Source: Pseudomonas marginalis (GTDB lineage Bacteria > Pseudomonadota > Gammaproteobacteria > Pseudomonadales > Pseudomonadaceae). From it: a DNA stretch of 64,000 nucleotides. Position numbers and translations under genes: made by a program. Below the pieces are notes generated by a model. It was not told the DNA's origin. It ran no database searches and worked only from the letters and a program-made list of their open reading frames with translations. Every line of letters begins with the position of its first letter. Position 1 is the stretch's first letter. The DNA lies in NCBI RefSeq assembly GCF_900105325.1, contig NZ_FNSU01000003.1:4415501-4479500 (forward strand), read 5' to 3'. Of this stretch, positions 44,579-53,695 are shown in pieces.

Positions 44579-45349
44579 TCATACCACCGGCGTCTCCACC
44601 ACAATCGGCTCCGGCGGCAGGGAACCCATGGCCCGCTGCTGCGCTTCATTCCATGCCTGGGCACGGTCATTCAGCGCGGCAATGGCGCGTGGGCCTTCCC
44701 CTTCTGCGTACATTGGCTCGCCTATCACCACAGTGATGGTGCCCGCGCGTTTTGCCCAGCCCGCCTTCGGCCAGAACTTGCCAGCGTTATGCGCAATCGG
44801 CAGCACCGGCAGGTTGGCGTTGACTGCCAATGCGGTACCGCCGCGAGAGAACTTGCCTACTGTCCCAAAGGGTACCCGCGTACCTTCCGGGAAGATCAGC
44901 ACCCACACGCCATCCTTGAGCAGTTCATCGCCCTTCTTGGCGACGTGCTTGAGCGCCGCCTTGGGGTTGTCACGGTCGATGGCGATCGGGCGCAACATGG
45001 CCATGGCCCAGCCGAAGAACGGCACGTACAACAGCTCGCGCTTGAGCACCTGGCTCAATGGCGAGAAGTAAGCCGAGAGGAAGAAGGTCTCCCAGGTGCT
45101 CTGGTGGTTCGACAGAATCACACACGGCTGGTCCGGTACGTTTTCAGCGCCCTTGATCTCGAAGCGAATGTTCAGGAACACCTTGGTCAGCCACAACGCG
45201 CAGCGGCACCAATAGACGTTGATAAAGCGATAGCGCGCCTTGAACGGCAGGAACGGCGCAATAAAAAAGCTCAGGGTGCACCAGAGAAACGAACTGGTGC
45301 CCAGCAGCAGGTAAAAGAAAAAGGTTCTGATGGCCTGCAAAATCGACAT
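44579..45349 (-). CDS. plsC: 1-acyl-sn-glycerol-3-phosphate acyltransferase (PlsC/LptA-like)
   Basis: The enzyme adds the second acyl chain to lysophosphatidic acid at the inner membrane. The ATG at 45349 gives 256 residues starting MSILQAIRTFFFYLLLG, a membrane anchor. The family block is NHQSTWETFF, where the usual HX4D acid is Glu, together with FPEGTR. It is the first gene clockwise of gyrB in the ancestral order and follows gmhB. Confidence 0.95.
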   Translation of the reverse strand: MSILQAIRTFFFYLLLGTSSFLWCTLSFFIAPFLPFKARYRFINVYWCRCALWLTKVFLNIRFEIKGAENVPDQPCVILSNHQSTWETFFLSAYFSPLSQVLKRELLYVPFFGWAMAMLRPIAIDRDNPKAALKHVAKKGDELLKDGVWVLIFPEGTRVPFGTVGKFSRGGTALAVNANLPVLPIAHNAGKFWPKAGWAKRAGTITVVIGEPMYAEGEGPRAIAALNDRAQAWNEAQQRAMGSLPPEPIVVETPVV

Positions 45350-45431
45350 GGCGGCATTTACCGTTGCGGGACATGGCCCGCCTGTTAAAAGCGCACTCCC
45401 GAACAGTCCTTGGTCAGGAAGTCGAGGGCGG

Positions 45432-45968
45432 CTAGTTGTTGATAAGTTCTGCGGCAACCGCCGCCAGATCGTCAAAAATCAAGGTGCCTACCGGCAGGTT
45501 TTTCGCCTGGGTCTTTTCGCCTTTCCCGGTCTTTACCAAAACTGGCTGAGAGTCGACGGCTTTGGCCGCCTCCAGGTCACCGAGGCTGTCCCCGACGAAC
45601 CATATCCCAGCCAAGGGCACCTTGTAATGTTCTGCAATGATTTTCAACATGCCAGGCTTGGGTTTGCGGCAATCGCATCCCTCATCCGGCCCGTGAGGGC
45701 AGTACACCACCAGCCCCACTTCCCCGCCCTGCTCCGCCACCAGGGTGCGCAAGCGCGCGTGCATGGCGTCCAGGGTGGCGATGTCGTAATAGCCGCGGGC
45801 GATGCCGGACTGGTTGGTGGCGATGGCCACCGTCCAGCCGGCTTTGCTCAACTGCGCGATGGCCTCGATCGAACCGGGCAGTGGAATCCATTCCGCCACC
45901 GACTTGATGTAAGCGTCGGAGTCGTAGTTGATCACCCCGTCCCGATCGAGAATCAGCAGTTTCAACAT
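45432..45968 (-). CDS. gmhB: D-glycero-beta-D-manno-heptose-1,7-bisphosphate 7-phosphatase
   Basis: GmhB makes heptose-1-phosphate for the lipopolysaccharide inner core. The 178-residue HAD phosphatase has the nucleophile motif LDRDGVINYDSD, the ATNQSGIARGYY segment and the zinc-binding loop CPHGPDEGCDCRKP. It is two bases from glyS and upstream of plsC in the same strand cluster. Confidence 0.97.
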   Translation of the reverse strand: MLKLLILDRDGVINYDSDAYIKSVAEWIPLPGSIEAIAQLSKAGWTVAIATNQSGIARGYYDIATLDAMHARLRTLVAEQGGEVGLVVYCPHGPDEGCDCRKPKPGMLKIIAEHYKVPLAGIWFVGDSLGDLEAAKAVDSQPVLVKTGKGEKTQAKNLPVGTLIFDDLAAVAAELINN

Positions 45969-45970
45969 GG

Positions 45971-48025
45971 TCAGCTCAGCGTCGAAATGTCAGCGATGTT
46001 GACGAACAGGCCACGCAGACGCGCCAGCATGGCGTAGCGGTTTTTCCGCACGCCGGCATCTTCGGCATTGATCATCACCGCTTCGAAGAACGCATCCACC
46101 GGCTCACGCAAGGTCGCCAGGCGTGCCAGGGCTTCGGCGTAATTGCGTTCGGCGATCAGCGGCTTCACCGCGTTCTCTGCCTTGGCAATGGCTGAGTTCA
46201 GCGAGAACTCCTTGGCGTCGGCAAACAGGCCTGGGTCGACATCGGCGTTGCCCAGGCCTTCGGCCTTGCCCAGCAGGTTCGACACTCGCTTGTTCACAGC
46301 GGCCAGGGCGTCGGCTTCCGGCAGCTTACGGAACGCCTGTACGGCTTGTACGCGCTGATCGAAGTCCAGTGCCGAACCCGGTTGCAGGGCACGTACCGAC
46401 AGGTAGACGGAAACGTCCACGCCTTCGTCTTCATAACGCGCACGCAGGCGGTCGAACACGAACTCCAGCACTTGCTCGGCCAGGCCGGCTTGCTTGACCT
46501 TGCCACCGAACTGGCCGACCGCGAACACCACGGCCTGGGTCAGGTCGAGGTCGAGCTTCTTGTCGATCAGGATACGCAGCACGCCGAGGGCCGCGCGACG
46601 CAGGGCATACGGGTCTTTGCTACCGGTAGGCAGCATGCCGATACCGAAGATACCGACGAGGGTATCCAGCTTGTCGGCGATGGCCACGGCCGCACCGGTC
46701 AGGGTGGTCGGCAGCTCGGCGCCGGCACCGCGCGGCATGTACTGCTCGTTCAGCGCCAGCGCGACATCGTCCGCCTCGCCATCGTTGAGGGCGTAGTAGT
46801 AACCGGCAACGCCCTGCATCTCCGGGAACTCGCCGACCATTTCGGTGGCCAGGTCGCACTTGGACAGCAAGCCCGCACGCGCAGCCCAGGCGGCATCACC
46901 GCCGATGCGTGGGGCAATGTAGGCCGCCAGCTTGGAAACGCGCACGGCCTTGTCGTAGACGCTGCCGAGTTTTTCCTGGAATACCACGTTCTGCAGGCGC
47001 AGGTTGAAGTCTTCGAGTTTCTGCTTCTTGTCTTGCTTGAAGAAGAACTCGGCGTCAGTCAGGCGCGGACGCACGACTTTCTCGTTACCGGCGATGATCT
47101 GCTGCGGGTCCTTGCTTTCGATGTTGGCCACGGTGATAAAGCGCGGCAGCAACTTGCCGTCCACGTCCAGCAGGCAGAAATACTTCTGGTTGTCCTGCAT
47201 GGTGGTGATCAGCGCTTCCTGCGGCACATCGAGGAAACGTTCTTCGAACGAGCACACCAGCGGCACCGGCCATTCAACCAGCGCGGTCACTTCGTCGAGC
47301 AGGCTTGGCGGCACGATGGCGGTGCCTTCCTGCAGGCGGGCGAGTTCTTCGGTGCGCTTGCTGATCAGCTCGCGACGCTCGTTGGCATCGGCCAGCACGT
47401 AGGCAGCACGCAGATCGGCGGCATAGTTAGCCGGCGAAGTGATGCGCACCGCTTGTGGATGGTGGAAGCGATGGCCACGGGAATCACGGCCAGCTTTCTG
47501 GGCGAGGATGGTGCAATCGATGACCTGGTCACCGAGCAGCATCACCAGCCACTGGGTCGGGCGTACGAACTCTTCCTTGCGCGCGCCCCAGCGCATGCGC
47601 TTGGGAATCGGCAGGTCGTTCAGGGAGTCTTCGACGATGGTCGGCAACAGGCTGGCGGTGGGCTTGCCTGTGATGACCTGGCTGAAACGCAGTTTCGGAC
47701 CGCTCTGGTCGATCTCGCTCAGCTCCACACCGCACTTCTTGGCGAAGCCCAGTGCGGCTTGGGTCGGGTTGCCTTCGGCGTCGAAAGCCGCCTGGCGTGG
47801 CGGGCCGTCGAGGTTGATGCTGCGGTCCGGCTGCTGGGTTTCCAGCGCGGTCAGCAACACGGCCAGGCGGCGCGGCGCGGCGTAGACTTTCTTCGCTTCA
47901 AACTTCAGGCCGGCGCTCTGCAGGCCTTTTTCGATACCGGCCAGGAACGCATCGGCCAGGGTATTGAGTGCCTTGGGTGGCAGCTCTTCGGTGCCCAGTT
48001 CAACCAGGAAATCTTGAGCACTCAT
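45971..48025 (-). CDS. glyS: Glycyl-tRNA synthetase subunit beta
   Basis: The 684-residue beta subunit of the alpha2beta2 enzyme is needed for tRNA(Gly) binding. It starts MSAQDFLVELGTEELPPKAL, the family N-terminus, and has an HD-like segment and a C-terminal anticodon-binding-type domain (FFEAVMINAEDAGVRKNR). Its start overlaps the glyQ stop by four bases. Confidence 0.98.
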   Translation of the reverse strand: MSAQDFLVELGTEELPPKALNTLADAFLAGIEKGLQSAGLKFEAKKVYAAPRRLAVLLTALETQQPDRSINLDGPPRQAAFDAEGNPTQAALGFAKKCGVELSEIDQSGPKLRFSQVITGKPTASLLPTIVEDSLNDLPIPKRMRWGARKEEFVRPTQWLVMLLGDQVIDCTILAQKAGRDSRGHRFHHPQAVRITSPANYAADLRAAYVLADANERRELISKRTEELARLQEGTAIVPPSLLDEVTALVEWPVPLVCSFEERFLDVPQEALITTMQDNQKYFCLLDVDGKLLPRFITVANIESKDPQQIIAGNEKVVRPRLTDAEFFFKQDKKQKLEDFNLRLQNVVFQEKLGSVYDKAVRVSKLAAYIAPRIGGDAAWAARAGLLSKCDLATEMVGEFPEMQGVAGYYYALNDGEADDVALALNEQYMPRGAGAELPTTLTGAAVAIADKLDTLVGIFGIGMLPTGSKDPYALRRAALGVLRILIDKKLDLDLTQAVVFAVGQFGGKVKQAGLAEQVLEFVFDRLRARYEDEGVDVSVYLSVRALQPGSALDFDQRVQAVQAFRKLPEADALAAVNKRVSNLLGKAEGLGNADVDPGLFADAKEFSLNSAIAKAENAVKPLIAERNYAEALARLATLREPVDAFFEAVMINAEDAGVRKNRYAMLARLRGLFVNIADISTLS

Positions 48026-48975
48026 TGTGCAGCCTCCAGCTTAGCCAACACTTCATCACGCAGGTCCGGGGTGGCCATCGGGAAGCCCAGCTTGGCGCGA
48101 GCCAGCAGGTAGGCTTGGGCGACGGAACGCGCCAGGGTGCGTACACGCAGGATGTATTGCTGGCGCGCGGTTACCGAGATGGCACGGCGGGCGTCCAGCA
48201 GGTTGAAGGTATGGGAGGCCTTCAACACCATTTCATAGCTCGGCAACGGCAGCGGCTGGTCGAGTTCGATCAGGCGCTTGGCTTCGCTTTCATAGAAGTC
48301 GAACAGTTCGAACAGCTTGTCGACGTTGGCGTGTTCGAAGTTGTAGGTCGATTGCTCCACTTCGTTCTGGTGGAACACATCGCCATAGGTCACTTTGCCG
48401 AACGGGCCGTCAGCCCACACCAGGTCGTAGACCGAATCCACGCCCTGCAGGTACATGGCCAGGCGCTCGAGGCCGTAGGTGATCTCGCCGGTCACCGGGT
48501 AGCACTCGATGCCACCGGCCTGTTGGAAGTAGGTGAACTGGGTGACTTCCATGCCATTGAGCCAGACTTCCCAGCCCAGGCCCCAGGCGCCGAGGGTGGG
48601 CGACTCCCAGTTGTCTTCGACGAAACGGATGTCGTGCACCAGCGGGTCGAGGCCCACGTGCTTGAGCGAGCCCAGGTACAGTTCCTGGAAGTTGTCCGGG
48701 TTCGGCTTCAGGACTACCTGGAACTGATAGTAGTGCTGCAGACGGTTCGGGTTTTCGCCGTAGCGGCCGTCAGTCGGGCGACGACTGGGCTGCACATAAG
48801 CGGCGTTCCAGGTTTCCGGGCCGATGGCCCGCAGGAATGTAGCGGTGTGGAAAGTGCCGGCGCCTACTTCCATATCGTAGGGCTGAAGTACCACACAACC
48901 TTGCTCGGCCCAGTATTGCTGGAGGGCGAGGATCAAGTCTTGGAAGGTACGCACGGCTGGCGTAGGCTGGCTCAC
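48022..48975 (-). CDS. glyQ: Glycyl-tRNA synthetase subunit alpha
   Basis: The 317-residue catalytic alpha subunit begins M-SQPTPAVRTFQDLILALQQYW. The GTG at 48975 is chosen because AGGTG lies six bases upstream; an in-frame GTG at 48984 has no such site. The class II core segments GCVVLQPYDMEVGAGTFH and SRRPTDGRYGENPNR are present. It is divergent from tag. Confidence 0.97.
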   Translation of the reverse strand: MSQPTPAVRTFQDLILALQQYWAEQGCVVLQPYDMEVGAGTFHTATFLRAIGPETWNAAYVQPSRRPTDGRYGENPNRLQHYYQFQVVLKPNPDNFQELYLGSLKHVGLDPLVHDIRFVEDNWESPTLGAWGLGWEVWLNGMEVTQFTYFQQAGGIECYPVTGEITYGLERLAMYLQGVDSVYDLVWADGPFGKVTYGDVFHQNEVEQSTYNFEHANVDKLFELFDFYESEAKRLIELDQPLPLPSYEMVLKASHTFNLLDARRAISVTARQQYILRVRTLARSVAQAYLLARAKLGFPMATPDLRDEVLAKLEAAQ

Positions 48976-49056
48976 GAAATTCACCTGTTACTTGGGCTGC
49001 GATTTAAAGAGCGGGAGTATACCCGATTCGGCCGCGCCACCATCCCCTGGAGCCTT

Positions 49057-49614
49057 ATGCCACGCTGCTTTTGGTGTTCTGAAGATCCGCTGTACATGGC
49101 TTATCACGATCAGGAGTGGGGAACGCCGCTGCGCGATGCGCAGGGTTTGTTCGAGTTGCTTTTGCTCGAAGGGTTCCAGGCGGGCCTGTCCTGGATCACC
49201 GTTTTACGCAAACGCGAGCATTATCGAAAGGTCTTGTTTGGTTTTGATGCCCGGCGTCTGGCACAGCTGACCGATGCCGAGATCGAAGCGCTGATGCTTG
49301 ACCCTGGCATTGTGCGTAACCGCCTCAAGCTCAACGCCACCCGGCGCAACGCCGCAGCCTGGCTGGCGCTTGAAGATCCGGTGGGGTGGCTCTGGTCGTT
49401 TGTCGGCGGCGTGCCCAAGGTCAACCATTTCAAGGACCGCAGCGAAGTGCCTGCGATTACGCCGGAGGCTGAAGCCATGAGCAAAGCACTCAAGAAAGCC
49501 GGCTTCACCTTTGTCGGCCCGACCATCTGTTACGCGTTCATGCAGGCCTCGGGCATGGTCATGGACCACACCCAGGACTGCGACCGTTACGCGGACTTGG
49601 CCAACGCCGGTTAG
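49057..49614 (+). CDS. tag: DNA-3-methyladenine glycosylase I
   Basis: Tag excises 3-methyladenine from alkylated DNA. The 185-residue protein starts at ATG 49057 with MPRCFWCSEDPLYMAYHDQEWG, whose Cys4 and His17 belong to the zinc site. C-terminal zinc ligands are in VMDHTQDC. The GFQAGLSWITVLRKRE block is typical. A much longer in-frame ORF upstream is antisense to glyQ and not used. Confidence 0.97.
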   Translation: MPRCFWCSEDPLYMAYHDQEWGTPLRDAQGLFELLLLEGFQAGLSWITVLRKREHYRKVLFGFDARRLAQLTDAEIEALMLDPGIVRNRLKLNATRRNAAAWLALEDPVGWLWSFVGGVPKVNHFKDRSEVPAITPEAEAMSKALKKAGFTFVGPTICYAFMQASGMVMDHTQDCDRYADLANAG

Positions 49615-49654
49615 AATGGCGGCTTTGCGCACCACACACGATCAGGAGTGACCT

Positions 49655-50542
49655 GTGGAAAAGTTTAAAGGCGCCTTGCTGGTAGGCGCTCTTCGGTTGT
49701 TTGCCCTATTGCCCTGGCGCGCGGTTCAAGCGGTCGGCACGGCCATCGGCTGGATCATGTGGAAAACCCCTAACCGCTCCCGTGACACGGTGCGGATCAA
49801 CCTCTCTAAATGCTTCCCGGACATGGACCCCGCCGCGCGCGAGCGCCTGGTTGGCCAGAGCCTGAAGGACATCGGCAAGTCCCTTACCGAAAGCGCCTGC
49901 GCCTGGATCTGGCCGGCCCAGCGCTCCATCGACCTGGTGCGTGAAGTCGAAGGCCTTGAGGTGCTGCACGAAGCCCTGGCCTCGGGCAAAGGTGTGGTCG
50001 GCATCACCAGCCACCTGGGCAACTGGGAGGTGTTGAACCACTTCTATTGCAGCCAGTGCAAACCGATCATTTTTTACCGCCCGCCCAAGCTCAAGGCGGT
50101 GGACGAGTTGCTGCGCAAGCAGCGCGTACAACTGGGTAACCGCGTGGCGGCGTCCACCAAGGAAGGCATCCTCAGTGTGATCAAGGAAGTGCGCAAGGGC
50201 GGCCAGGTGGGTATTCCGGCCGACCCGGAGCCGGCCGAGTCCGCAGGGATCTTCGTGCCGTTCTTCGCCACCCAGGCGCTCACCAGCAAGTTCGTGCCGA
50301 ACATGCTCGCCGGCCACAAGGCCGTGGGGGTGTTCCTGCATGCGCTGCGGCTGCCGGACGGTTCGGGCTACAAAGTGATCCTGGAAGCGGCGCCGGAAGA
50401 CATGTACAGCACCGACACCGCCACCTCCTGCGCGGCGATGAGCAAAGTGGTGGAGCGTTATGTCGGCGCCTACCCGAGCCAGTACATGTGGAGCATGAAG
50501 CGCTTCAAGAAACGCCCGCCGGGTGAAGAGCGGTGGTACTGA
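49655..50542 (+). CDS. lpxL: Lipid A lauroyl acyltransferase (LpxL/HtrB family)
   Basis: This enzyme adds a secondary acyl chain to lipid A on the inner face of the inner membrane. The 295-residue protein has an N-terminal hydrophobic segment (LLVGALRLFALLPW) and the catalytic HLGNWE motif in VVGITSHLGNWEVL. The block PADPEPAESAGIFVPFF is also typical. A GTG start is used, with CAGGAG upstream. The exact acyl chain is not readable. Confidence 0.92.
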   Translation: MEKFKGALLVGALRLFALLPWRAVQAVGTAIGWIMWKTPNRSRDTVRINLSKCFPDMDPAARERLVGQSLKDIGKSLTESACAWIWPAQRSIDLVREVEGLEVLHEALASGKGVVGITSHLGNWEVLNHFYCSQCKPIIFYRPPKLKAVDELLRKQRVQLGNRVAASTKEGILSVIKEVRKGGQVGIPADPEPAESAGIFVPFFATQALTSKFVPNMLAGHKAVGVFLHALRLPDGSGYKVILEAAPEDMYSTDTATSCAAMSKVVERYVGAYPSQYMWSMKRFKKRPPGEERWY

Positions 50543-50555
50543 CCCACTGCTGACT

Positions 50556-50649
50556 AAATGTGGGAGGGGGCTTGCCCCGATAGCGGTGGTTCAGTCAACT
50601 ATGCATTGGCTGACACACTGCTATCGGGAGCAAGCCCCCTCCCACATTT
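50556..50649. repeat. Paired REP element (REPIN), copy 2
   Basis: The inverted arms carry the same GTGGGAGGGGGCTTGC core as copy 1, with the second arm reading GAGCAAGCCCCCTCCCAC. It lies between the convergent lpxL and TPR genes. Confidence 0.94.
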
Positions 50650-50658
50650 TCGATCTGC

Positions 50659-50970
50659 TTAGCTTTGGCGGTCGAGTTTCTTCAGGAACACCGTCATTTC
50701 TTTCTCGGCCTGCTTGTCGCCATGGGCCTGGGCCGCTTCGATGCCCTTCTCCCACGCCTGTCGCGCCGCGGCGTTATCACCCTGCCCCAGCTGCGCCTTG
50801 CCCAACAACTTCCACGCCGCCGAATACTTCGGATCGAACTCGACGCATTTGTGCAAATGCTCCGCCGCCTTGGCATTGTCCTTCAGGTCCAGATAACCCT
50901 TGCCCAGCCCAAAGCGCAGCAGGGAATTATCCACACCCTTGGCGAGCATTTTTTCCAGGGATTCGAGCAT
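50659..50970 (-). CDS. Small tetratricopeptide-repeat protein
   Basis: The 103-residue protein contains two TPR-like helical pairs (NSLLRFGLGKGYLDLKDNAKAAEHLHKCVEFDP and SAAWKLLGKAQLGQGDNAAARQAWEKGI). It is probably a scaffold or adaptor; no partner is evident. The ATG at 50970 has GGGAG eight bases upstream, whereas the GTG three codons earlier has no spaced ribosome site. It lies 18 bases downstream of trkA and may be co-transcribed. Confidence 0.9.
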   Translation of the reverse strand: MLESLEKMLAKGVDNSLLRFGLGKGYLDLKDNAKAAEHLHKCVEFDPKYSAAWKLLGKAQLGQGDNAAARQAWEKGIEAAQAHGDKQAEKEMTVFLKKLDRQS

Positions 50971-50988
50971 GTCGGTCACTCCCGTTGA

Positions 50989-52362
50989 TCAGAAAAAGCT
51001 CAATCCCACGTGGAACAGCTTCTCCACATCGCGGATATGTTTTTTATCCACCAGGAACAGGATCACGTGGTCACCCGTGGCGATCACCGTATCGTCGTGG
51101 GCGATGATCACTTCCTCATCACGAATGATTGCGCCAATGGTGGTGCCCGGCGGCAGGCCTATATCGCGGATGGCCTTGCCGATCACTTTGCTCGACTTCG
51201 AATCACCGTGGGCAATCGCCTCGATGGCCTCCGCCGCCCCCCGGCGCAGGGAGTGCACGCTGACGATATCGCCCCGGCGCACGTGGGCAAGCAAGGTGCC
51301 GATGGTGGCCAGTTGCGGGCTGATGGCGATGTCGATATCGCCGCCCTGGATCAGGTCGACATAGGCCGGGTTGTTGATGATGGTCATGACCTTCTTGGCC
51401 CCCAGCCGCTTGGCCAGCAAGGACGACATGATGTTGGCCTCGTCATCGTTGGTCAGGGCCAGGAAGATATCCGCGTCGGCGATGTTTTCTTCCATCAGCA
51501 GGTCGCGGTCCGAGGCACTGCCTTGCAGTACGACCGTGCTGTCCAGGGTGTCGGACAAATGCCGGCAGCGTGCCGGGCTCATCTCGATGATTTTCACCTG
51601 GTAGCGACTCTCGATCGCTTCGGCCAGGCGCTCGCCAATCTGCCCGCCGCCGGCGATGACGATGCGTTTGTAGCTCTCATCGAGCCGACGCATTTCACTC
51701 ATGACGGCACGAATATTCGCTTTGGCAGCGATGAAGAATACTTCGTCATCGGCCTCGATCACCGTATCGCCCTGGGGCAGGATCGGCCGGTCACGTCGGA
51801 AAATCGCGGCTACGCGGGTTTCCACATTCGGCATGTGTTCACGCAGTTGACGCAATTGCTGACCCACCAGCGGTCCACCGTAGTAGGCCTTCACCGCCAC
51901 CAGTTGCGCCTTGCCGCCGGCGAAGTCGATCACCTGCAAGGCGCCCGGGATTTCGATCAGGCGCTTGATGTAGTGGGTGACGACCTGTTCCGGGCTGATC
52001 AGAACGTCCACGGGGATGGCGTCGTTATCGAACAGGCCGGCGCGGGTCAGGTAGGCGGCTTCACGCACCCGGGCGATCTTGGTCGGGGTGTGGAACAGGG
52101 TGTGGGCGACCTGGCAGGCGACCATATTGGTCTCGTCGCTGTTGGTGACCGCGACCAGCATGTCGGCGTCGTCGGCACCCGCCTGACGCAGCACGGTGGG
52201 AAACGACGCCCGGCCTTGTACGGTGCGGATATCCAGGCGGTCGCCCAGGTTGCGCAGGCGCTCGGCATCGGTGTCGACCACGGTGATGTCATTGGCTTCA
52301 CTGGCCAAATGTTCGGCCAGTGTGCCGCCAACCTGCCCTGCTCCAAGGATGATGATTTTCAT
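50989..52362 (-). CDS. trkA: Trk system potassium uptake regulatory protein TrkA
   Basis: TrkA is the cytoplasmic NAD(H)-binding subunit gating TrkH/TrkG potassium channels. The 457-residue protein has two RCK domains, with Rossmann motifs ILGAGQVGGTLAEHL at the start and VIAGGGQIGERLAEAI in the middle, and two RCK_C domains. A degenerate parS-like sequence overlaps its last codons (51002-51017). Confidence 0.98.
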   Translation of the reverse strand: MKIIILGAGQVGGTLAEHLASEANDITVVDTDAERLRNLGDRLDIRTVQGRASFPTVLRQAGADDADMLVAVTNSDETNMVACQVAHTLFHTPTKIARVREAAYLTRAGLFDNDAIPVDVLISPEQVVTHYIKRLIEIPGALQVIDFAGGKAQLVAVKAYYGGPLVGQQLRQLREHMPNVETRVAAIFRRDRPILPQGDTVIEADDEVFFIAAKANIRAVMSEMRRLDESYKRIVIAGGGQIGERLAEAIESRYQVKIIEMSPARCRHLSDTLDSTVVLQGSASDRDLLMEENIADADIFLALTNDDEANIMSSLLAKRLGAKKVMTIINNPAYVDLIQGGDIDIAISPQLATIGTLLAHVRRGDIVSVHSLRRGAAEAIEAIAHGDSKSSKVIGKAIRDIGLPPGTTIGAIIRDEEVIIAHDDTVIATGDHVILFLVDKKHIRDVEKLFHVGLSFF

Positions 52363-52384
52363 CCGGTCACTCCCTTAAACCCGT

Positions 52385-53695
52385 TCAGCCGCGCGCGGCG
52401 GCGATCTTGATCAGTTTGGCGTAGTAGAAACCATCATGCCCGCCTTCCTGTGCGAGTAACTGGCGGCCATGGGGCTGTTTGATACCAGCTGCCGTGGCGA
52501 GGTCCAGTTCCCGCGCGCCGCTGGTGCGGGCGAGAAAGGCTTCGATCACCTCGGTGTTTTCGGTGGGCAAGGTGGAGCAGGTGGCGTAAAGCAGGATGCC
52601 GCCGACTTCGAGGGTCGGCCACAGTGCGTCGAGCAGTTCGCCTTGCAGCACCGCCAGGGCGGTGATGTCGTCGGGTTGGCGGGTGAGCTTGATGTCCGGG
52701 TGACGGCGGATCACACCGGTGGCGGAACACGGCGCGTCAAGCAGGATGCGTTGGAACGGTTTGCCGTCCCACCAGGTGGCGGTGTCGCGGCCGTCGGCAG
52801 CGATCAGCTCGGCGCTGAGGCCCAGGCGTGCGAGATTCTCCCGTACACGCACCAGACGCTTGGCTTCCAGATCGACCGCCACTACACCGGCCAGGTCCTT
52901 TTCAACTTCGAGGATGTGACACGTCTTACCGCCTGGAGCACAGCAGGCGTCCAGTACACGCTGACCGGGAGCCAGGTCGAGCAGGTCGGCGGCCAGTTGC
53001 GCGGCTTCGTCCTGCACACTGATCCAGCCTTCGGCGAAGCCCGGCAGGCTGCGCACGTCGGTGGCCGCTTCCAGCACAATGCCGTCGCTGCTGTACACGC
53101 AGGGCGTAGCGTTAATACCTGCGCTCGTCAGCAAGTGCAGATACGCATCACGGCGGTGATGGCGGCGGTTGACCCGCAGGATCATCGGTGGGTGCGCGTT
53201 GTTGGCCGCGCAAATGGCTTCCCATTGCTCGGGCCAGAAGGCCTTCAGGGATTTTTGCAGCCAGCGCGGGTGAGCGGTGCGCACCACCGGGTCATGTTCC
53301 AACTCGGCCAGCAGCGCTTCGCTTTCGCGCTGGGCGCGGCGCAGTACCGCGTTGAGCAGGGCCTTGGCCCAGGTTTTTTTCAGCTTGTCGGCGCAACCGA
53401 CGGTTTCACCGATGGCGGCGTGGGCCGGCACGCGGGTGTAGAGCAGCTGATAGAGACCGACCAGCAGCAGCGCCTCGACATCAGCATCGGCCGCCTTGAA
53501 CGGTTTTTGCAGCAGCTTGGCTGCCAGCGCCGACAACCGTGGTTGCCAGCGGGCGGTGCCGAAGGCCAGGTCCTGGGTGAAACCACGATCGCGGTCTTCG
53601 ACCTTGTCCAACTGCGTGGGCAGCGAACTGTTCAGCGAAGCCTTGCCGTTGAGTACGGCGGCCAGGGCCTTGGCGGCGGCCAGACGTGGGTTCAT
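52385..53695 (-). CDS. rsmB: 16S rRNA (cytosine-967-C5)-methyltransferase RsmB
   Basis: The 436-residue RsmB (Sun) methylates C967. It has an N-terminal NusB-like domain (RLAAAKALAAVLNGKASL) and a SAM domain with DACCAPGGKTCHILE. The two catalytic cysteines are in DAPCSATGVIRRHPD and YATCSTLPTEN. It overlaps fmt by four bases, giving the def-fmt-rsmB-trkA order typical of gamma-proteobacteria. Confidence 0.98.
   Translation of the reverse strand: MNPRLAAAKALAAVLNGKASLNSSLPTQLDKVEDRDRGFTQDLAFGTARWQPRLSALAAKLLQKPFKAADADVEALLLVGLYQLLYTRVPAHAAIGETVGCADKLKKTWAKALLNAVLRRAQRESEALLAELEHDPVVRTAHPRWLQKSLKAFWPEQWEAICAANNAHPPMILRVNRRHHRRDAYLHLLTSAGINATPCVYSSDGIVLEAATDVRSLPGFAEGWISVQDEAAQLAADLLDLAPGQRVLDACCAPGGKTCHILEVEKDLAGVVAVDLEAKRLVRVRENLARLGLSAELIAADGRDTATWWDGKPFQRILLDAPCSATGVIRRHPDIKLTRQPDDITALAVLQGELLDALWPTLEVGGILLYATCSTLPTENTEVIEAFLARTSGARELDLATAAGIKQPHGRQLLAQEGGHDGFYYAKLIKIAAARG

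Noticed and set aside
51002..51017. AATCCCACGTGGAACA resembling parS in trkA
   Set aside because: Three mismatches to the perfect site; not claimed as parS without ParB binding data.
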